A model generated the notes under the pieces. That model worked only from the letters and a program-made list of their open reading frames with translations. It made no database searches and was not told the DNA's origin. From NCBI GenBank assembly GCA_012960755.1, contig DUAT01000144.1, positions 1 to 64,000 on the forward strand: a DNA stretch of 64,000 nucleotides, in the 5' to 3' direction. Shown one piece after another: positions 36,201 to 44,527 of this stretch. A program made the translations under genes and the position numbers. Numbering within the stretch: the stretch's first letter is position 1; every line of letters starts with the position of its first letter. Source of the DNA: Gammaproteobacteria bacterium. Its GTDB lineage: Bacteria > Pseudomonadota > Gammaproteobacteria > Pseudomonadales > Azotimanducaceae_A.

Positions 36201-36704
36201 ATGGTTATCGTTCTGTTCGGAGTGAGTGGTTGCGGTAAATCAACTATCGGCAAACAACTTGCGGAACAACTCAATTGGCAGTTCATCGATGCTGATGACT
36301 ACCACCCGGAGCAAAATATTGAAAAAATGCGCCAGGGACTACCCTTGTCAGACGAGGATCGAGTACCCTGGTTGACCAGGTTGCGGAATCTGATCGCCAA
36401 CAACAACCAGCAGGGAAAACACACGGTTCTTGCATGCTCCGCTCTCAAACAATCTTATCGGGAATTACTCGGGGTCGATCAGAAGAGGATTTTTTCAGTG
36501 CTACTTGAAGGAAGTTTCGAACTCATACAGGCGCGGCTGGCCACCAGAACACACGCATTTATGAACGACAATTTACTCCGCAGCCAGTTCAGTTCCCTTG
36601 AACCGGCGAAGAATGGTTTAGTCGTCAGCATACAACTTAGCCGGGAAATAATTTGCGAAACGATTGTCAATGCGATCATCAAGGATCGCAGTACAGGATG
36701 CTAG
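36201..36704 (+). CDS. gntK: Gluconokinase (GntK-type)
   Basis: 167 aa from ATG 36201, the usual GntK length; the longer open frame upstream overlaps gnd and lacks homology. P-loop GVSGCGKST, then the family words FIDADDYHPEQNIEKM and CSALKQSYRELL. Phosphorylates gluconate to the substrate of the upstream Gnd. The stop overlaps the convergent MDR gene's stop in the shared CTAG at 36701-36704. Confidence 0.95.
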   Translation: MVIVLFGVSGCGKSTIGKQLAEQLNWQFIDADDYHPEQNIEKMRQGLPLSDEDRVPWLTRLRNLIANNNQQGKHTVLACSALKQSYRELLGVDQKRIFSVLLEGSFELIQARLATRTHAFMNDNLLRSQFSSLEPAKNGLVVSIQLSREIICETIVNAIIKDRSTGC

Positions 36705-37732
36705 TCGGCGACCCGGATTATTCGCGTCCCTACATTGCCACCGGCCAACAAATCAACGAATGCTGCTGGTGCCCGCTCCAGACCATTAAACTCATCGTTA
36801 AGCGGCACCAGGGATCCTGACTTGATCCAGGATTTAATTTCTTCTCGGGCAGATTCGTACTGTTCAAGAAAATCAAACACCAGAAAGCCTTCCATTCGAA
36901 TCCGTTTGTTGACCAGCAGCCCGGGTATACCCCTTGGCCCCCCTGCGGGGTTGGAAGTATCGTATTGCGAAACCACACCACAGCAGACAATTCTGCTGTG
37001 CTCGTTCATGCGAAATAGCGCATTACCAAGAATGTCTCCGCCGGTATTGTCAAAATACACATCAACGCCGTTGGTACATGCTTGCTTGAGCTCTGCCCGA
37101 AAATCATCCGAGCGGTACGAAACCGAGGCGTCATAGCCAAGCTTGTCCTCCAGCAGATGACACTTCCCGGCAGTCGAGGTAACACCTACCGTGCGACAGC
37201 CTTTAATTTTTGCAATCTGCCCAACCAGGTGCCCCACAGAACCCGCCGCCGCAGAAACCAACACTGTTTCTCCCTCACTGGGATCGCCAACTTTCAGCAA
37301 TCCAAAATAGGCGGTCAAGCCATTGGTACCCAACGCACCCAGATAGTGAGCAGGGTCGATATCATCTTCGACCCGGGTCAGGTTTTTGCCTTTGTGTACT
37401 GAGTATTCCTGCCACCCGGAGGGACACACCACCAGATCACCTTCCGACAGCCGCGGGTCATTAGACTTGACAACCCGGCCTACACCCGTTCCGTTCATCA
37501 CAATATTTGTTTTTGGTGCACCAGCGTAACTGGCACTGCCTTGTAACCCTGCCCGGGTTCCCGCGCCAATGGTCAGCACCAGAGTTCGGCACAACACTTC
37601 AGCCTCAACGGGTTCTGGTATCGGGCCGGTTTCCATTCGGTAATTCGATTCCATCAACGGGCCGTCCGGTAAAGAATCAATTATTACCTGGCGATTCTCT
37701 GACGATGTAAGGTCTGTCGTTTTATTTGTCAT
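36701..37732 (-). CDS. NADP-dependent MDR oxidoreductase (prostaglandin-reductase-like)
   Basis: 343 aa. Zinc-less medium-chain dehydrogenase: no zinc-ligand cysteines, VSAAAGSVGHLVGQIAKIKG is the nucleotide-binding AxxGxxG, and VDVYFDNTGGDIL and GVVSQYD match the leukotriene B4 dehydrogenase / curcumin-reductase subgroup that reduces alpha,beta-unsaturated carbonyls. 9 bp after the acyl-CoA dehydrogenase gene on the same strand. Confidence 0.92.
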   Translation of the reverse strand: MTNKTTDLTSSENRQVIIDSLPDGPLMESNYRMETGPIPEPVEAEVLCRTLVLTIGAGTRAGLQGSASYAGAPKTNIVMNGTGVGRVVKSNDPRLSEGDLVVCPSGWQEYSVHKGKNLTRVEDDIDPAHYLGALGTNGLTAYFGLLKVGDPSEGETVLVSAAAGSVGHLVGQIAKIKGCRTVGVTSTAGKCHLLEDKLGYDASVSYRSDDFRAELKQACTNGVDVYFDNTGGDILGNALFRMNEHSRIVCCGVVSQYDTSNPAGGPRGIPGLLVNKRIRMEGFLVFDFLEQYESAREEIKSWIKSGSLVPLNDEFNGLERAPAAFVDLLAGGNVGTRIIRVAD

Positions 37733-37741
37733 TATAAGTCC

Positions 37742-38989
37742 CTACCACAGGTCATACTTCTGCAACTCACTGCGTCCAACCACCATATGGTGCACCTCAT
37801 CCGGTCCGTCGGCGAACCGCAGGTGACGCAGATCAGTATACATTGCCGCCAGTGGTGTCCACTGTGAGATTCCGGTCGCGCCATGCATCTGTATCGCCTG
37901 GTCGATGATGAGACAAACCTTTTCAGGAACCATGGCTTTCACGGCACTCACATAGACCCTGGCTTCCTTGTTACCGAGGACGTCCATCGCCTTCGCCGCC
38001 TGCAGCACCATGAGGCGCATTGCATCAATTTCAATACGTGCCCGTGAGATGACTTCAAGATTTTTTCCCAATTTCGCAATCGGCTTACCAAAAGCAACTC
38101 GACTACCGGCCCTGGTCACCATCAGCTCAAGCGCCTTTTCGGCTTTACCAATAGAGCGCATACAGTGATGAATTCGACCGGGACCCAACCTGACCTGGGA
38201 AATTTCAAATCCTCGCCCTTCACCCAGCAGAATGTTCTCTTTGGGCACCCGAACATTGTTGAATTTGATATGCATATGGCCGCGGGGCGCATGATCTTGG
38301 CCAAATACCTGCATACCTTCCAGGATCTCAACGCCCGGGGTGTCTTTTGGCACCAGAATCTGTGATTGCTGCTGACTCGGAGGCGCATCAGGGCTGGTCT
38401 TGACCATGGTGATCATAATTTTGCATCGTGGGTCTCCGGCTCCTGAGATATAAAATTTCTCGCCATTTATCACCCACTCATCACCATCGAGCACTGCCTG
38501 GGTGCTGATATTTTTTGCATCGGACGACGGCAGACCAGGCTCCGTCATGGCATAGGCCGAACGAATTTCACCATTCAACAACGGCTTCAGCCATTTTTCC
38601 TTCTGTGCCTCAGTGCCAACCCGTTCCAGCACTTCCATGTTACCTGTGTCCGGAGCGCTACAATTCAACGTTTCTGACGCCAGGGCATACTTTCCAAGTT
38701 CCGTCGCAATATAGGCATAGTCCAGATTGGTCAGGCCATCTCCCATTTCAGAATCAGGCAGGAAGAAGTTCCATAACCCGGATTGCTTGGCTTTTTCCTT
38801 TGCGCCATCGAGTAATTCAAGTTGCCGTGGGTGCCAGGACCAGCGATCTTCCTTGCCCTTCTCAAGTGCAAAGAACTCTTCAGTGATGGGTTCCACGTTC
38901 TGTTTAATATGTTTTTTTACCGCATCCATCAAAGGTTGTGCTTTCTCTGACATCGCCAGTGTGAATAAGTCATTTTCTAGATCAGGCAT
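37742..38989 (-). CDS. Acyl-CoA dehydrogenase
   Basis: 415 aa, three-domain ACAD: helical N-terminus, the YAMTEPGLPSSDAKNI FAD/substrate signature in mid-protein, and a C-terminal helical domain with IQMHGATGISQWTPLA. The C-terminal RHLRFADGPDEVHHMVV is typical of the longer-chain ACAD11-like group. Oxidises an acyl-CoA to the enoyl-CoA; the adjacent MDR and crotonase genes fit the same pathway. Confidence 0.94.
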   Translation of the reverse strand: MPDLENDLFTLAMSEKAQPLMDAVKKHIKQNVEPITEEFFALEKGKEDRWSWHPRQLELLDGAKEKAKQSGLWNFFLPDSEMGDGLTNLDYAYIATELGKYALASETLNCSAPDTGNMEVLERVGTEAQKEKWLKPLLNGEIRSAYAMTEPGLPSSDAKNISTQAVLDGDEWVINGEKFYISGAGDPRCKIMITMVKTSPDAPPSQQQSQILVPKDTPGVEILEGMQVFGQDHAPRGHMHIKFNNVRVPKENILLGEGRGFEISQVRLGPGRIHHCMRSIGKAEKALELMVTRAGSRVAFGKPIAKLGKNLEVISRARIEIDAMRLMVLQAAKAMDVLGNKEARVYVSAVKAMVPEKVCLIIDQAIQMHGATGISQWTPLAAMYTDLRHLRFADGPDEVHHMVVGRSELQKYDLW

Positions 38990-39160
38990 TTTTTCTCCGT
39001 TGTTCTGCGGCTTTCTTGCAATAGTAAAAGTGTTTTACACCCAGATTGTTGCTGCTAATTTACGGTTTTCCCTTGATCAGAACCAGCAATATCAACCAGC
39101 ATGATATGTATCTCTTTATCTCTTGGTATTTCACAATGAAATAGCGGGGTTGAGTTCGAA

Positions 39161-39976
39161 TTATTTTTCCTCACCGAGTCTCTGGAAATTGGGTTTCCGT
39201 TTCTCCAGCAGTGCGCTGGCACCTTCTGAGGCATCCGGTGCTGCAATAAATCGATTTTGCGATTCATTGGCTTCGTGCAGCGCATCAACATAGCCTTTGC
39301 CGAGATGGCCGTAAACCAGTCGCTTGGTTTCAGCAATCGCCAGTGGCGCAGACGTTTCCGCCATACGTTCTATATACGCACAGGCCTGATGCACTAACTG
39401 ATCCGGCTCTACCAGCTTTTCTACCAGCCCAAGTTGCTGCGCTGTCGCGGCGTCAATCCTGTCACTCATCCACAACAGATCCAGAGCACGCCCGGTTCCC
39501 ACCATTCTTGGCAAGATCCAGCTGGAACCGTGTTCAGCGATAAGACCACGTTTTAGAAAGACAGTGATAAAACTCGCATCGGTTGACGCGATCCTGATAT
39601 CACTCATCAGTGCCAGGATCAAACCACCACCTGCGGCTACACCATTGACCGCTGCGATCACCGGTTTGGGTACTTCGAGCAGATAGCTGAAAATGCCGGG
39701 CAACTCATCCTCACTCATTTCAGCGTCGCTCCTGGTGGTCTCCTTGCCGCTGGTGACTTCTGCAAGAACCTGAGAGTCCAACCCGGCAGAGAACCCCCTG
39801 CCGTTGCCTGTGAGCACTATTCCGATGATGTCCGAGTCAGCAACTGACTGATTAACAGCGGTTCTAATTTCGTTGAGCGTGTGGTAAGTAAAAGCATTGA
39901 GCTTTTCCGGCCGGTTCAGCGTGATTACTGCAGCACAACCGTCAACCCGGTATTCTATGTCTGTAAAACCATTCAT
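39161..39976 (-). CDS. Enoyl-CoA hydratase/isomerase (crotonase)-family protein
   Basis: 271 aa. Crotonase fold with GNGRGFSAGLDSQ (first oxyanion loop) and AAVNGVAAGGGLILALMSD (second). The position of the first catalytic Glu of enoyl-CoA hydratase (GGGCELA) is Leu-Ile here, while LIAEHGSSW keeps an acidic residue in the later site, so an isomerase or other crotonase activity is at least as likely as hydration. Same strand as the acyl-CoA dehydrogenase. Confidence 0.9.
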   Translation of the reverse strand: MNGFTDIEYRVDGCAAVITLNRPEKLNAFTYHTLNEIRTAVNQSVADSDIIGIVLTGNGRGFSAGLDSQVLAEVTSGKETTRSDAEMSEDELPGIFSYLLEVPKPVIAAVNGVAAGGGLILALMSDIRIASTDASFITVFLKRGLIAEHGSSWILPRMVGTGRALDLLWMSDRIDAATAQQLGLVEKLVEPDQLVHQACAYIERMAETSAPLAIAETKRLVYGHLGKGYVDALHEANESQNRFIAAPDASEGASALLEKRKPNFQRLGEEK

Positions 39977-40100
39977 AGTGTAACCCCATACCTGATCAGT
40001 TGATCAGCATGCCAGACATTCAATGCATTAGCGACTTCCGAAGCGGTTGTGAGTGTTTCAGACGGGTCCGGGAAGTGAAGGGGTCTAAAAAAAGGGATAA

Positions 40101-40657
40101 AAAAGAGAAACCCCGCCGAAGCGGGGTTTCAGGATTAGGATTTGGCCGGGGTAATAATGGACGAATCCAAAATTACTGGGTCTATCCTTCCGAATCCGAA
40201 GATCCGGTTGGGTCTTGGGCCGGAACTCTCAAACCGACGGATCACTCCGAGGTGTAAAAGCTCTGGCCGGTTAACCCGGTGCGCTTGTTCTCCAGATTTT
40301 CTTCTACTCTTTTTTGCTGAACCGTTAGATTCAGCCGTTAGAGAGAAGTCAATCCAGGTCCCTCACACTTTGGTTGCTGCCGTCACCAAACGTCTCTGGG
40401 TCCGTTCACAACCAGCTTGCTTTAAGCCATTATTTTCGGACGCGTTGCTTACGTCCTCACTAACTGGGTCGATCGCCGACAATCAGTGAACAGGTATCCG
40501 GTCTTTTGCAACGACAGGGTCGCAAATACTTCCGAAGAAGTTGCCGGTAACCCTTAAGCCGCCTTTGCCTCGGCGACCTCGACCCGGCACAGGTCTTTCG
40601 GTTTGAACCTGGACCATTCCCCGTTTCCGGGTGAACGACCATGCCGAACCGTTGATA
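40101..40657 (-). ncRNA. Candidate structured non-coding RNA, orphan
   Basis: No frame longer than 60 codons exists, yet the minus strand can form many stable hairpins: ACTTCTTCGGAAGT (40541-40528), CCGGATCTTCGGATTCGG (40207-40190), GCTGAATCTAACGGTTCAGC (40335-40316), TTGCGACCCTGTCGTTGCAA (40525-40506) and GTCGGCGATCGAC (40480-40468) nested in a TCACT/AGTGA stem (40489-40457). Two end in C(UUCG)G tetraloops, as does the terminator at 40107-40130. A weak promoter TTCATT-18 bp-TGATAA (40693-40664) precedes it. It lacks RNase P, tmRNA, SRP and 6S hallmarks. A CsrB-like sponge was considered because GGA words are frequent, but they do not sit in loops. Confidence 0.5.
40107..40130 (-). terminator. 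Strong intrinsic terminator with UUCG loop
   Basis: GAAACCCCGC (minus strand, 40130-40121) pairs perfectly with GCGGGGTTTC (40116-40107) around a TTCG loop, then TCTTTTTTATCCC. It terminates a leftward transcript that can only come from the gene-free region 40131-40700. Confidence 0.88.
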
Positions 40658-40708
40658 GACAATTTATCACAATGAACACTGATGGCTAATGAAACGTTCG
40701 CAAGGTCA

Positions 40709-40783
40709 GGTGGATAAGCTGGGGATAAGTCACGAATATCTGTATATAAGTCGTGGCGACACTGTGGACAACATGGTGAATAA
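40709..40783 (+). other. Cluster of five phased DnaA-box-like 9-mers
   Basis: GGTGGATAA (40709), TGGGGATAA (40720), TGTATATAA (40741), TGTGGACAA (40763) and GGTGAATAA (40775) each differ from TGTGNATAA by one base and lie in the same orientation. Start-to-start distances are 11, 21, 22 and 12 bp, close to multiples of a helical turn. AT-rich sequence follows (40784-40850). Origin-like or DnaA-titrating function is inferred only; no usual oriC neighbour (dnaA, gidA, rpmH) is in the window. Confidence 0.45.
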
Positions 40784-40964
40784 CCTTAAAACAGTCTTAT
40801 CTTATTGGTTTTATTAAGTATTTTCCATATGAATGGATTTCATTTTCAGCTGTTTTCCCCTGACTGGCGCGTTATGCGACAGGCAGATTTGGCTAACGAC
40901 CTGTACTGGAGCATGCAATGTAAAACAATTCAGTTGCCCCTTATTTATCACGTTAGATTAACTA
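40784..40964. other. AT-rich gene-free spacer
   Basis: The first 70 bp are strongly AT-rich (CTTATCTTATTGGTTTTATT) and adjoin the DnaA-box-like cluster, so they could be an unwinding element or simply promoter DNA. The rest shows no gene, hairpin or repeat. Confidence 0.3.
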
Positions 40965-41336
40965 TCAAGGCGTCATTGCAGCCAGTAACAGATCCCGATA
41001 GATCTCGTACTTTTGCATTTGTTCTGCCGACAAAAACTCTGCCATGCGTTCGTCCATTTTCTGGACCAGATGGTTATTCTTACTTCTAATTTTCCGTTCA
41101 ATGCCTGTCGCGTTGTTACCCCGGCTCACTTGTGAAACCATTGCAGTGAGATCAGAAATATAAGTTGATACCGCCTCTCGAAACTGCGGAATCTGATCCT
41201 CACTCATGCGTATTTCAAGGGCAGCCATAACAACATCGGGTTGTGCCCATGGGGGCAAATCTGCAGCTTGCGTGGGACCGACCAGCAAAACCGGTAACGC
41301 CAATATTAGTCGCAAAGTCATTGTAGCAAGCTTCAT
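40965..41336 (-). CDS. Small secreted protein of unknown function
   Basis: 123 aa from ATG 41336, which has AAGGAGAA just upstream; a longer frame adds 10 residues with poor support. A signal peptide (MKLATMTLRLILALPVLLVGPTQA) precedes a helical, charged mature protein of about 98 residues (QIPQFREAVSTYISDL..., KMDERMAEFLSAEQMQKYEIYRDL). The heptad-like helices recall small periplasmic metal/stress proteins of the Spy type, but no ligand motif is present. Family not recognised. Confidence 0.7.
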   Translation of the reverse strand: MKLATMTLRLILALPVLLVGPTQAADLPPWAQPDVVMAALEIRMSEDQIPQFREAVSTYISDLTAMVSQVSRGNNATGIERKIRSKNNHLVQKMDERMAEFLSAEQMQKYEIYRDLLLAAMTP

Positions 41337-41452
41337 GCAGTTCTCCTTCAGACCTGTTTTCATCAAACAGTGATTATGCCCCTAGACTATTCCACAGCAT
41401 ACCCTTCACGTATGATGTCGCCAACCAGAAGAAAAAAACGGGTTACCTGTCA

Positions 41453-42028
41453 GTGTTAAATGAGTTACTTTTCCGATTTGCCCAATGGCTGGACACACAC
41501 CAGTGGAGTACAGGCCTACACGAATCCTACTATATGTATGGATGGGTCGAATCGACTCATGTGCTGACGTTAATGCTCTTTCTGGGCATGTTAGTTGTTA
41601 TCGACCTGCGCATGCTCGGCGTAGCCTTTAAAGATACTCCTGTATCCACGATTGCCGACAGACTGGACAAGCCCATGATGATTGGTTTCACCGTGATGGT
41701 AGTTACCGGTTTTGTGCTTTTCTACGCCATTCCGGTCAGAACAACGACCAGTATCTGGTTCAGGATAAAGGTTGTACTCATTATTGCAGCCGCCATTAAC
41801 GTATTTCTACTCCGCCGGGTCATCAAAAAGTCGGGTCACACCTGGGACAACGACCCTGTACCACCGAAACGAATACGTATAGCTGCCGGGCTATCCATCG
41901 CTTTCTGGACCGGGGTGATTATGACAGGCCGCATGATTGCCTATGACTGGTGGGATTGTCACAAGGAGATGCCCTACTTTATGTACTGGGCAGCGGGTTG
42001 TGTCAATGAGCTTGCTGCATACGAATAG
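41453..42028 (+). CDS. Multi-pass membrane protein, DUF6644-like
   Basis: 191 aa starting at GTG. Four to five membrane helices, with ESTHVLTLMLFLGMLVVIDLRMLG as the best-conserved stretch (a His within the helix) and a second paired His/Trp-rich C-terminus (YDWWDCHKEMPYF). The next gene, 5 bp on, is a shorter relative. I recognise the family only loosely (DUF6644); function unknown. Confidence 0.7.
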   Translation: MLNELLFRFAQWLDTHQWSTGLHESYYMYGWVESTHVLTLMLFLGMLVVIDLRMLGVAFKDTPVSTIADRLDKPMMIGFTVMVVTGFVLFYAIPVRTTTSIWFRIKVVLIIAAAINVFLLRRVIKKSGHTWDNDPVPPKRIRIAAGLSIAFWTGVIMTGRMIAYDWWDCHKEMPYFMYWAAGCVNELAAYE

Positions 42029-42033
42029 GACTG

Positions 42034-42513
42034 ATGATGGATTTACTTTTCTTCTTTGAATGGTTAGACACCTCGGCCCTGGCAGATATTTCAAAAGCAT
42101 ACGGCGGCGTGTTCGCCGTGGTAGAAACCTTTCATACCTCTGCAATGGTTCTGTTAGGTGGAATGATACTCACCGGTGACCTTCGCCTGATGAATGTACT
42201 GATGCGAGACATTCCGTCTGAAGTCGTGATCAGGAACACCGAAAAATGGTTCGGCTTCGCACTCGTTGTGATGATATTGTCCGGTATATTTATGATGTCA
42301 GCGGTAGCGATGAAGCTCTACTACAACGTTTTCTTTTTCTCCAAGATGGTTGGCCTGGCAACGGGGGTTTTCTTTTTCTACGTGATTAGAAAACCCCTGC
42401 TCAACCAGGAGCACGCTTTGATCAACCCATGGACACTTAAACTGATAGGTGGCACCAGTATACTCATCTGGTTGAGTGTGGCAGCCTCGGGTCGCTGGAT
42501 TGGATTTTCGTAA
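42034..42513 (+). CDS. Multi-pass membrane protein, paralogue of the preceding gene
   Basis: 159 aa. Four membrane helices; VVETFHTSAMVLLGGMILTG DLRLMN aligns with the ESTHVLTLMLFLGMLVVIDLRML stretch of the gene before it, including the intramembrane His, so the two arose by duplication and may form a heteromer. Translation is likely coupled. Confidence 0.7.
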   Translation: MMDLLFFFEWLDTSALADISKAYGGVFAVVETFHTSAMVLLGGMILTGDLRLMNVLMRDIPSEVVIRNTEKWFGFALVVMILSGIFMMSAVAMKLYYNVFFFSKMVGLATGVFFFYVIRKPLLNQEHALINPWTLKLIGGTSILIWLSVAASGRWIGFS

Positions 42514-42567
42514 AGTAGTCTCATGATTTACCGGAAAAACAGGACTCTACGGACAGGAATTAAACAA

Positions 42568-42693
42568 ATGAACAAAAAGAAACTCGAAAAGATCGCCATA
42601 GGGCTTTCATGTGCCATCGTCGTCGGCTGGGGAATTTTCTGGGTACTACAGATCATTGACGTACGTGAAATGCTGGAACTGGCGTACGGTTAA
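42568..42693 (+). CDS. 41-aa single-pass membrane protein
   Basis: ATG at 42568 to TAA at 42691 encodes MNKKKLEKIAIG then one hydrophobic helix (about residues 10-29) and a short acidic tail ending LAYG. A basic head and single helix are typical of small inner-membrane subunits. Position 54 bp after the paired DUF6644-like genes suggests a third component of that complex. Confidence 0.6.
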   Translation: MNKKKLEKIAIGLSCAIVVGWGIFWVLQIIDVREMLELAYG

Positions 42694-42769
42694 CGGAAAT
42701 TGGACTTTCGACCTGCAGCCTTTTATTCTCTTGGGAATAACAGGTTTAAGAATGGGTGGAAAAGAGCAC

Positions 42770-44473
42770 ATGGCAAGATCTCAAGAATACTATGACGATA
42801 TCAAGCAGAAATTCGCTGAAGAACGTGACCTTCGACTAAATTACAGACCTGAGGGTACATCCCAGTATACCTCGGAATTGACTGGTGACCTCGCGAACTA
42901 TGCCGTGGACCCCTATGGTGGCGAAATCACGTCCCGTGAACCCATCAACGATACGGTTGAATGCCTGTTTATCGGGGGTGGATTCTCAGCCTTGCTGACC
43001 TCTGCAAGGTTAAGGGAACGGGGCGTGGAGAGTATTCGAATCGTTGAACGAGCTTCAGATGTCGGCGGTACCTGGTACTGGAACCGATACCCGGGTGCAG
43101 CATGTGATGTGGTTGCCTATGATTACCTACCACTGCTGGATGAAATGGACTATGTTCCGCGGGATCATTACGCCAAGGGTCCTGAAATTTTTGGCCATTG
43201 CCAGGCAATCGCCAAAAAATACGACCTTTACGAGCTGGCTGTGTTTCAAACCACAGTCACAGCGACAGTCTGGAACGAAGAGGAAGAAATGTGGCATCTC
43301 GAAACTAACCGGGGTGATCACATGAAGGCCCGATTCGTGATTTGCGCTAACGGGACACTTTCAAAGCCCAAACTCGCAAAGATCAAGGGTCTGGAGACAT
43401 TTCAAGGGCATTCGTTTCATACTTCACGATGGGATTATGAGTACACTGGAGAAGATCTCGGCAACCTGTCAGACAAGGTGGTCGGTATCATTGGCACTGG
43501 CGCGACGGCTGTGCAGGCGGTACCTCAACTCGCTGCCAATGCAAAAGAGCTATATGTCTTCCAGCGCACACCCTCATCCATCGACATTCGTAACGACTGG
43601 CCCACCGACCCGAACTGGGCACGAAGGCTGAAACCCGGCTGGCAAGCCGAGCGGCGTGCCAAAGCGCTGTCCTCTAGAGAACTTACGCCGGAACAAAAAG
43701 CCAAACAGGCCGCCATGACCCGTGAAGAGAAAATCCAATTTCAGGAGAATGGCAACATCGACTATATGATGCGCATTCATAAGCGTATCGATTCGATTGT
43801 CAGAGACGAGGCAACTGCTAATGCCTTGAAACCGTGGTACATGTTCATGTGCAAACGCCCCTGTTTTCACGAAGATTATCTACCTGCTTACAATTTACCC
43901 AATGTCCATCTGGTGGACACCCACGGCAAAGGGATTACTGAAATACGCGAGAGCGGACCGGTATTCGAGGACGAGCAGTTTGACCTTGACCTGTTGATTT
44001 ATGCGACGGGCTTCGAGGTTCAAAAAACCGGCATATACAACCAGATTGTCGGTAAGAATGGTGTCAATCTCAATGACAAGTACAGCACCGGCATGCGTAC
44101 GCTACTGGGCATTCACTCCAATGGGTACCCGAATCTTTTTGTCATGGGAGGATATCAGGCATCATTCCAGTTTAATCTCACCGACATGCTGCAAACCCAG
44201 GGTGATCATATTGCGGATTGTATCGCATACGCCCGGGAAAATGGCCACCAGTCTATTGACCCGACACCGGAAGCTGAAGAATGGTGGGTACAGGAAGTTA
44301 TTGAACATCGAGGCAAAACCACCCGCAACCAGGATTGCACACCCGGATATTATAATTTTGAAGGCGAGCATCAACGCAGACAGGATGGCAATTACAACGG
44401 TGGGTTCCGGCAGTACTTTGATCATATGGGTGATATCCGGATGAAGATGGAAGATAATTTTTTGTTCTCATAA
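42770..44473 (+). CDS. Baeyer-Villiger-type flavin monooxygenase
   Basis: 567 aa from ATG 42770 (MARSQEYYDD); ATG 42752 six codons upstream is an alternative and the open frame starts further back without homology. FAD motif FIGGGFSALLTSARL, the type I BVMO fingerprint FQGHSFHTSRWD, and the NADPH motif GIIGTGATAVQAVP are all present, as is the ATG motif (LIYATGFEVQ). Inserts oxygen next to a carbonyl of an unknown ketone using FAD and NADPH. Converges on the AraC gene. Confidence 0.93.
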   Translation: MARSQEYYDDIKQKFAEERDLRLNYRPEGTSQYTSELTGDLANYAVDPYGGEITSREPINDTVECLFIGGGFSALLTSARLRERGVESIRIVERASDVGGTWYWNRYPGAACDVVAYDYLPLLDEMDYVPRDHYAKGPEIFGHCQAIAKKYDLYELAVFQTTVTATVWNEEEEMWHLETNRGDHMKARFVICANGTLSKPKLAKIKGLETFQGHSFHTSRWDYEYTGEDLGNLSDKVVGIIGTGATAVQAVPQLAANAKELYVFQRTPSSIDIRNDWPTDPNWARRLKPGWQAERRAKALSSRELTPEQKAKQAAMTREEKIQFQENGNIDYMMRIHKRIDSIVRDEATANALKPWYMFMCKRPCFHEDYLPAYNLPNVHLVDTHGKGITEIRESGPVFEDEQFDLDLLIYATGFEVQKTGIYNQIVGKNGVNLNDKYSTGMRTLLGIHSNGYPNLFVMGGYQASFQFNLTDMLQTQGDHIADCIAYARENGHQSIDPTPEAEEWWVQEVIEHRGKTTRNQDCTPGYYNFEGEHQRRQDGNYNGGFRQYFDHMGDIRMKMEDNFLFS

Positions 44474-44499
44474 CAGAAGAAATTCCATTGGGGTTTCCA

Positions 44500-44518
44500 G
44501 GCCAGGTTTTCCCTGGCC
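44500..44518. terminator. Hairpin between convergent genes
   Basis: GGCCAGG (44500-44506) and CCTGGCC (44512-44518) form a perfect 7-bp stem with a 5-nt loop between the FMO and AraC stops. No long T-tract follows on either strand; probably a bidirectional terminator. Confidence 0.4.
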
Positions 44519-44527
44519 GTCAACTTC

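Noticed and set aside
40460..40642. 60-aa Arg-rich minus-strand ORF inside the structured-RNA region
   Set aside because: Composition is unlike a protein, it covers only part of the terminator-bounded transcript, and it overlaps stable stems.
40101..40657. RNase P RNA, tmRNA, 6S or SRP RNA
   Set aside because: The universal GAGGAAAGUC of RNase P, the tRNA-like CCA end and tag ORF of tmRNA, and the SRP GGAAGGAAGCA loop are all absent.
40101..40657. CsrB/RsmZ-type GGA-rich regulatory RNA
   Set aside because: GGA is roughly twice the chance frequency but the triplets are mostly in stems or linkers rather than hairpin loops.
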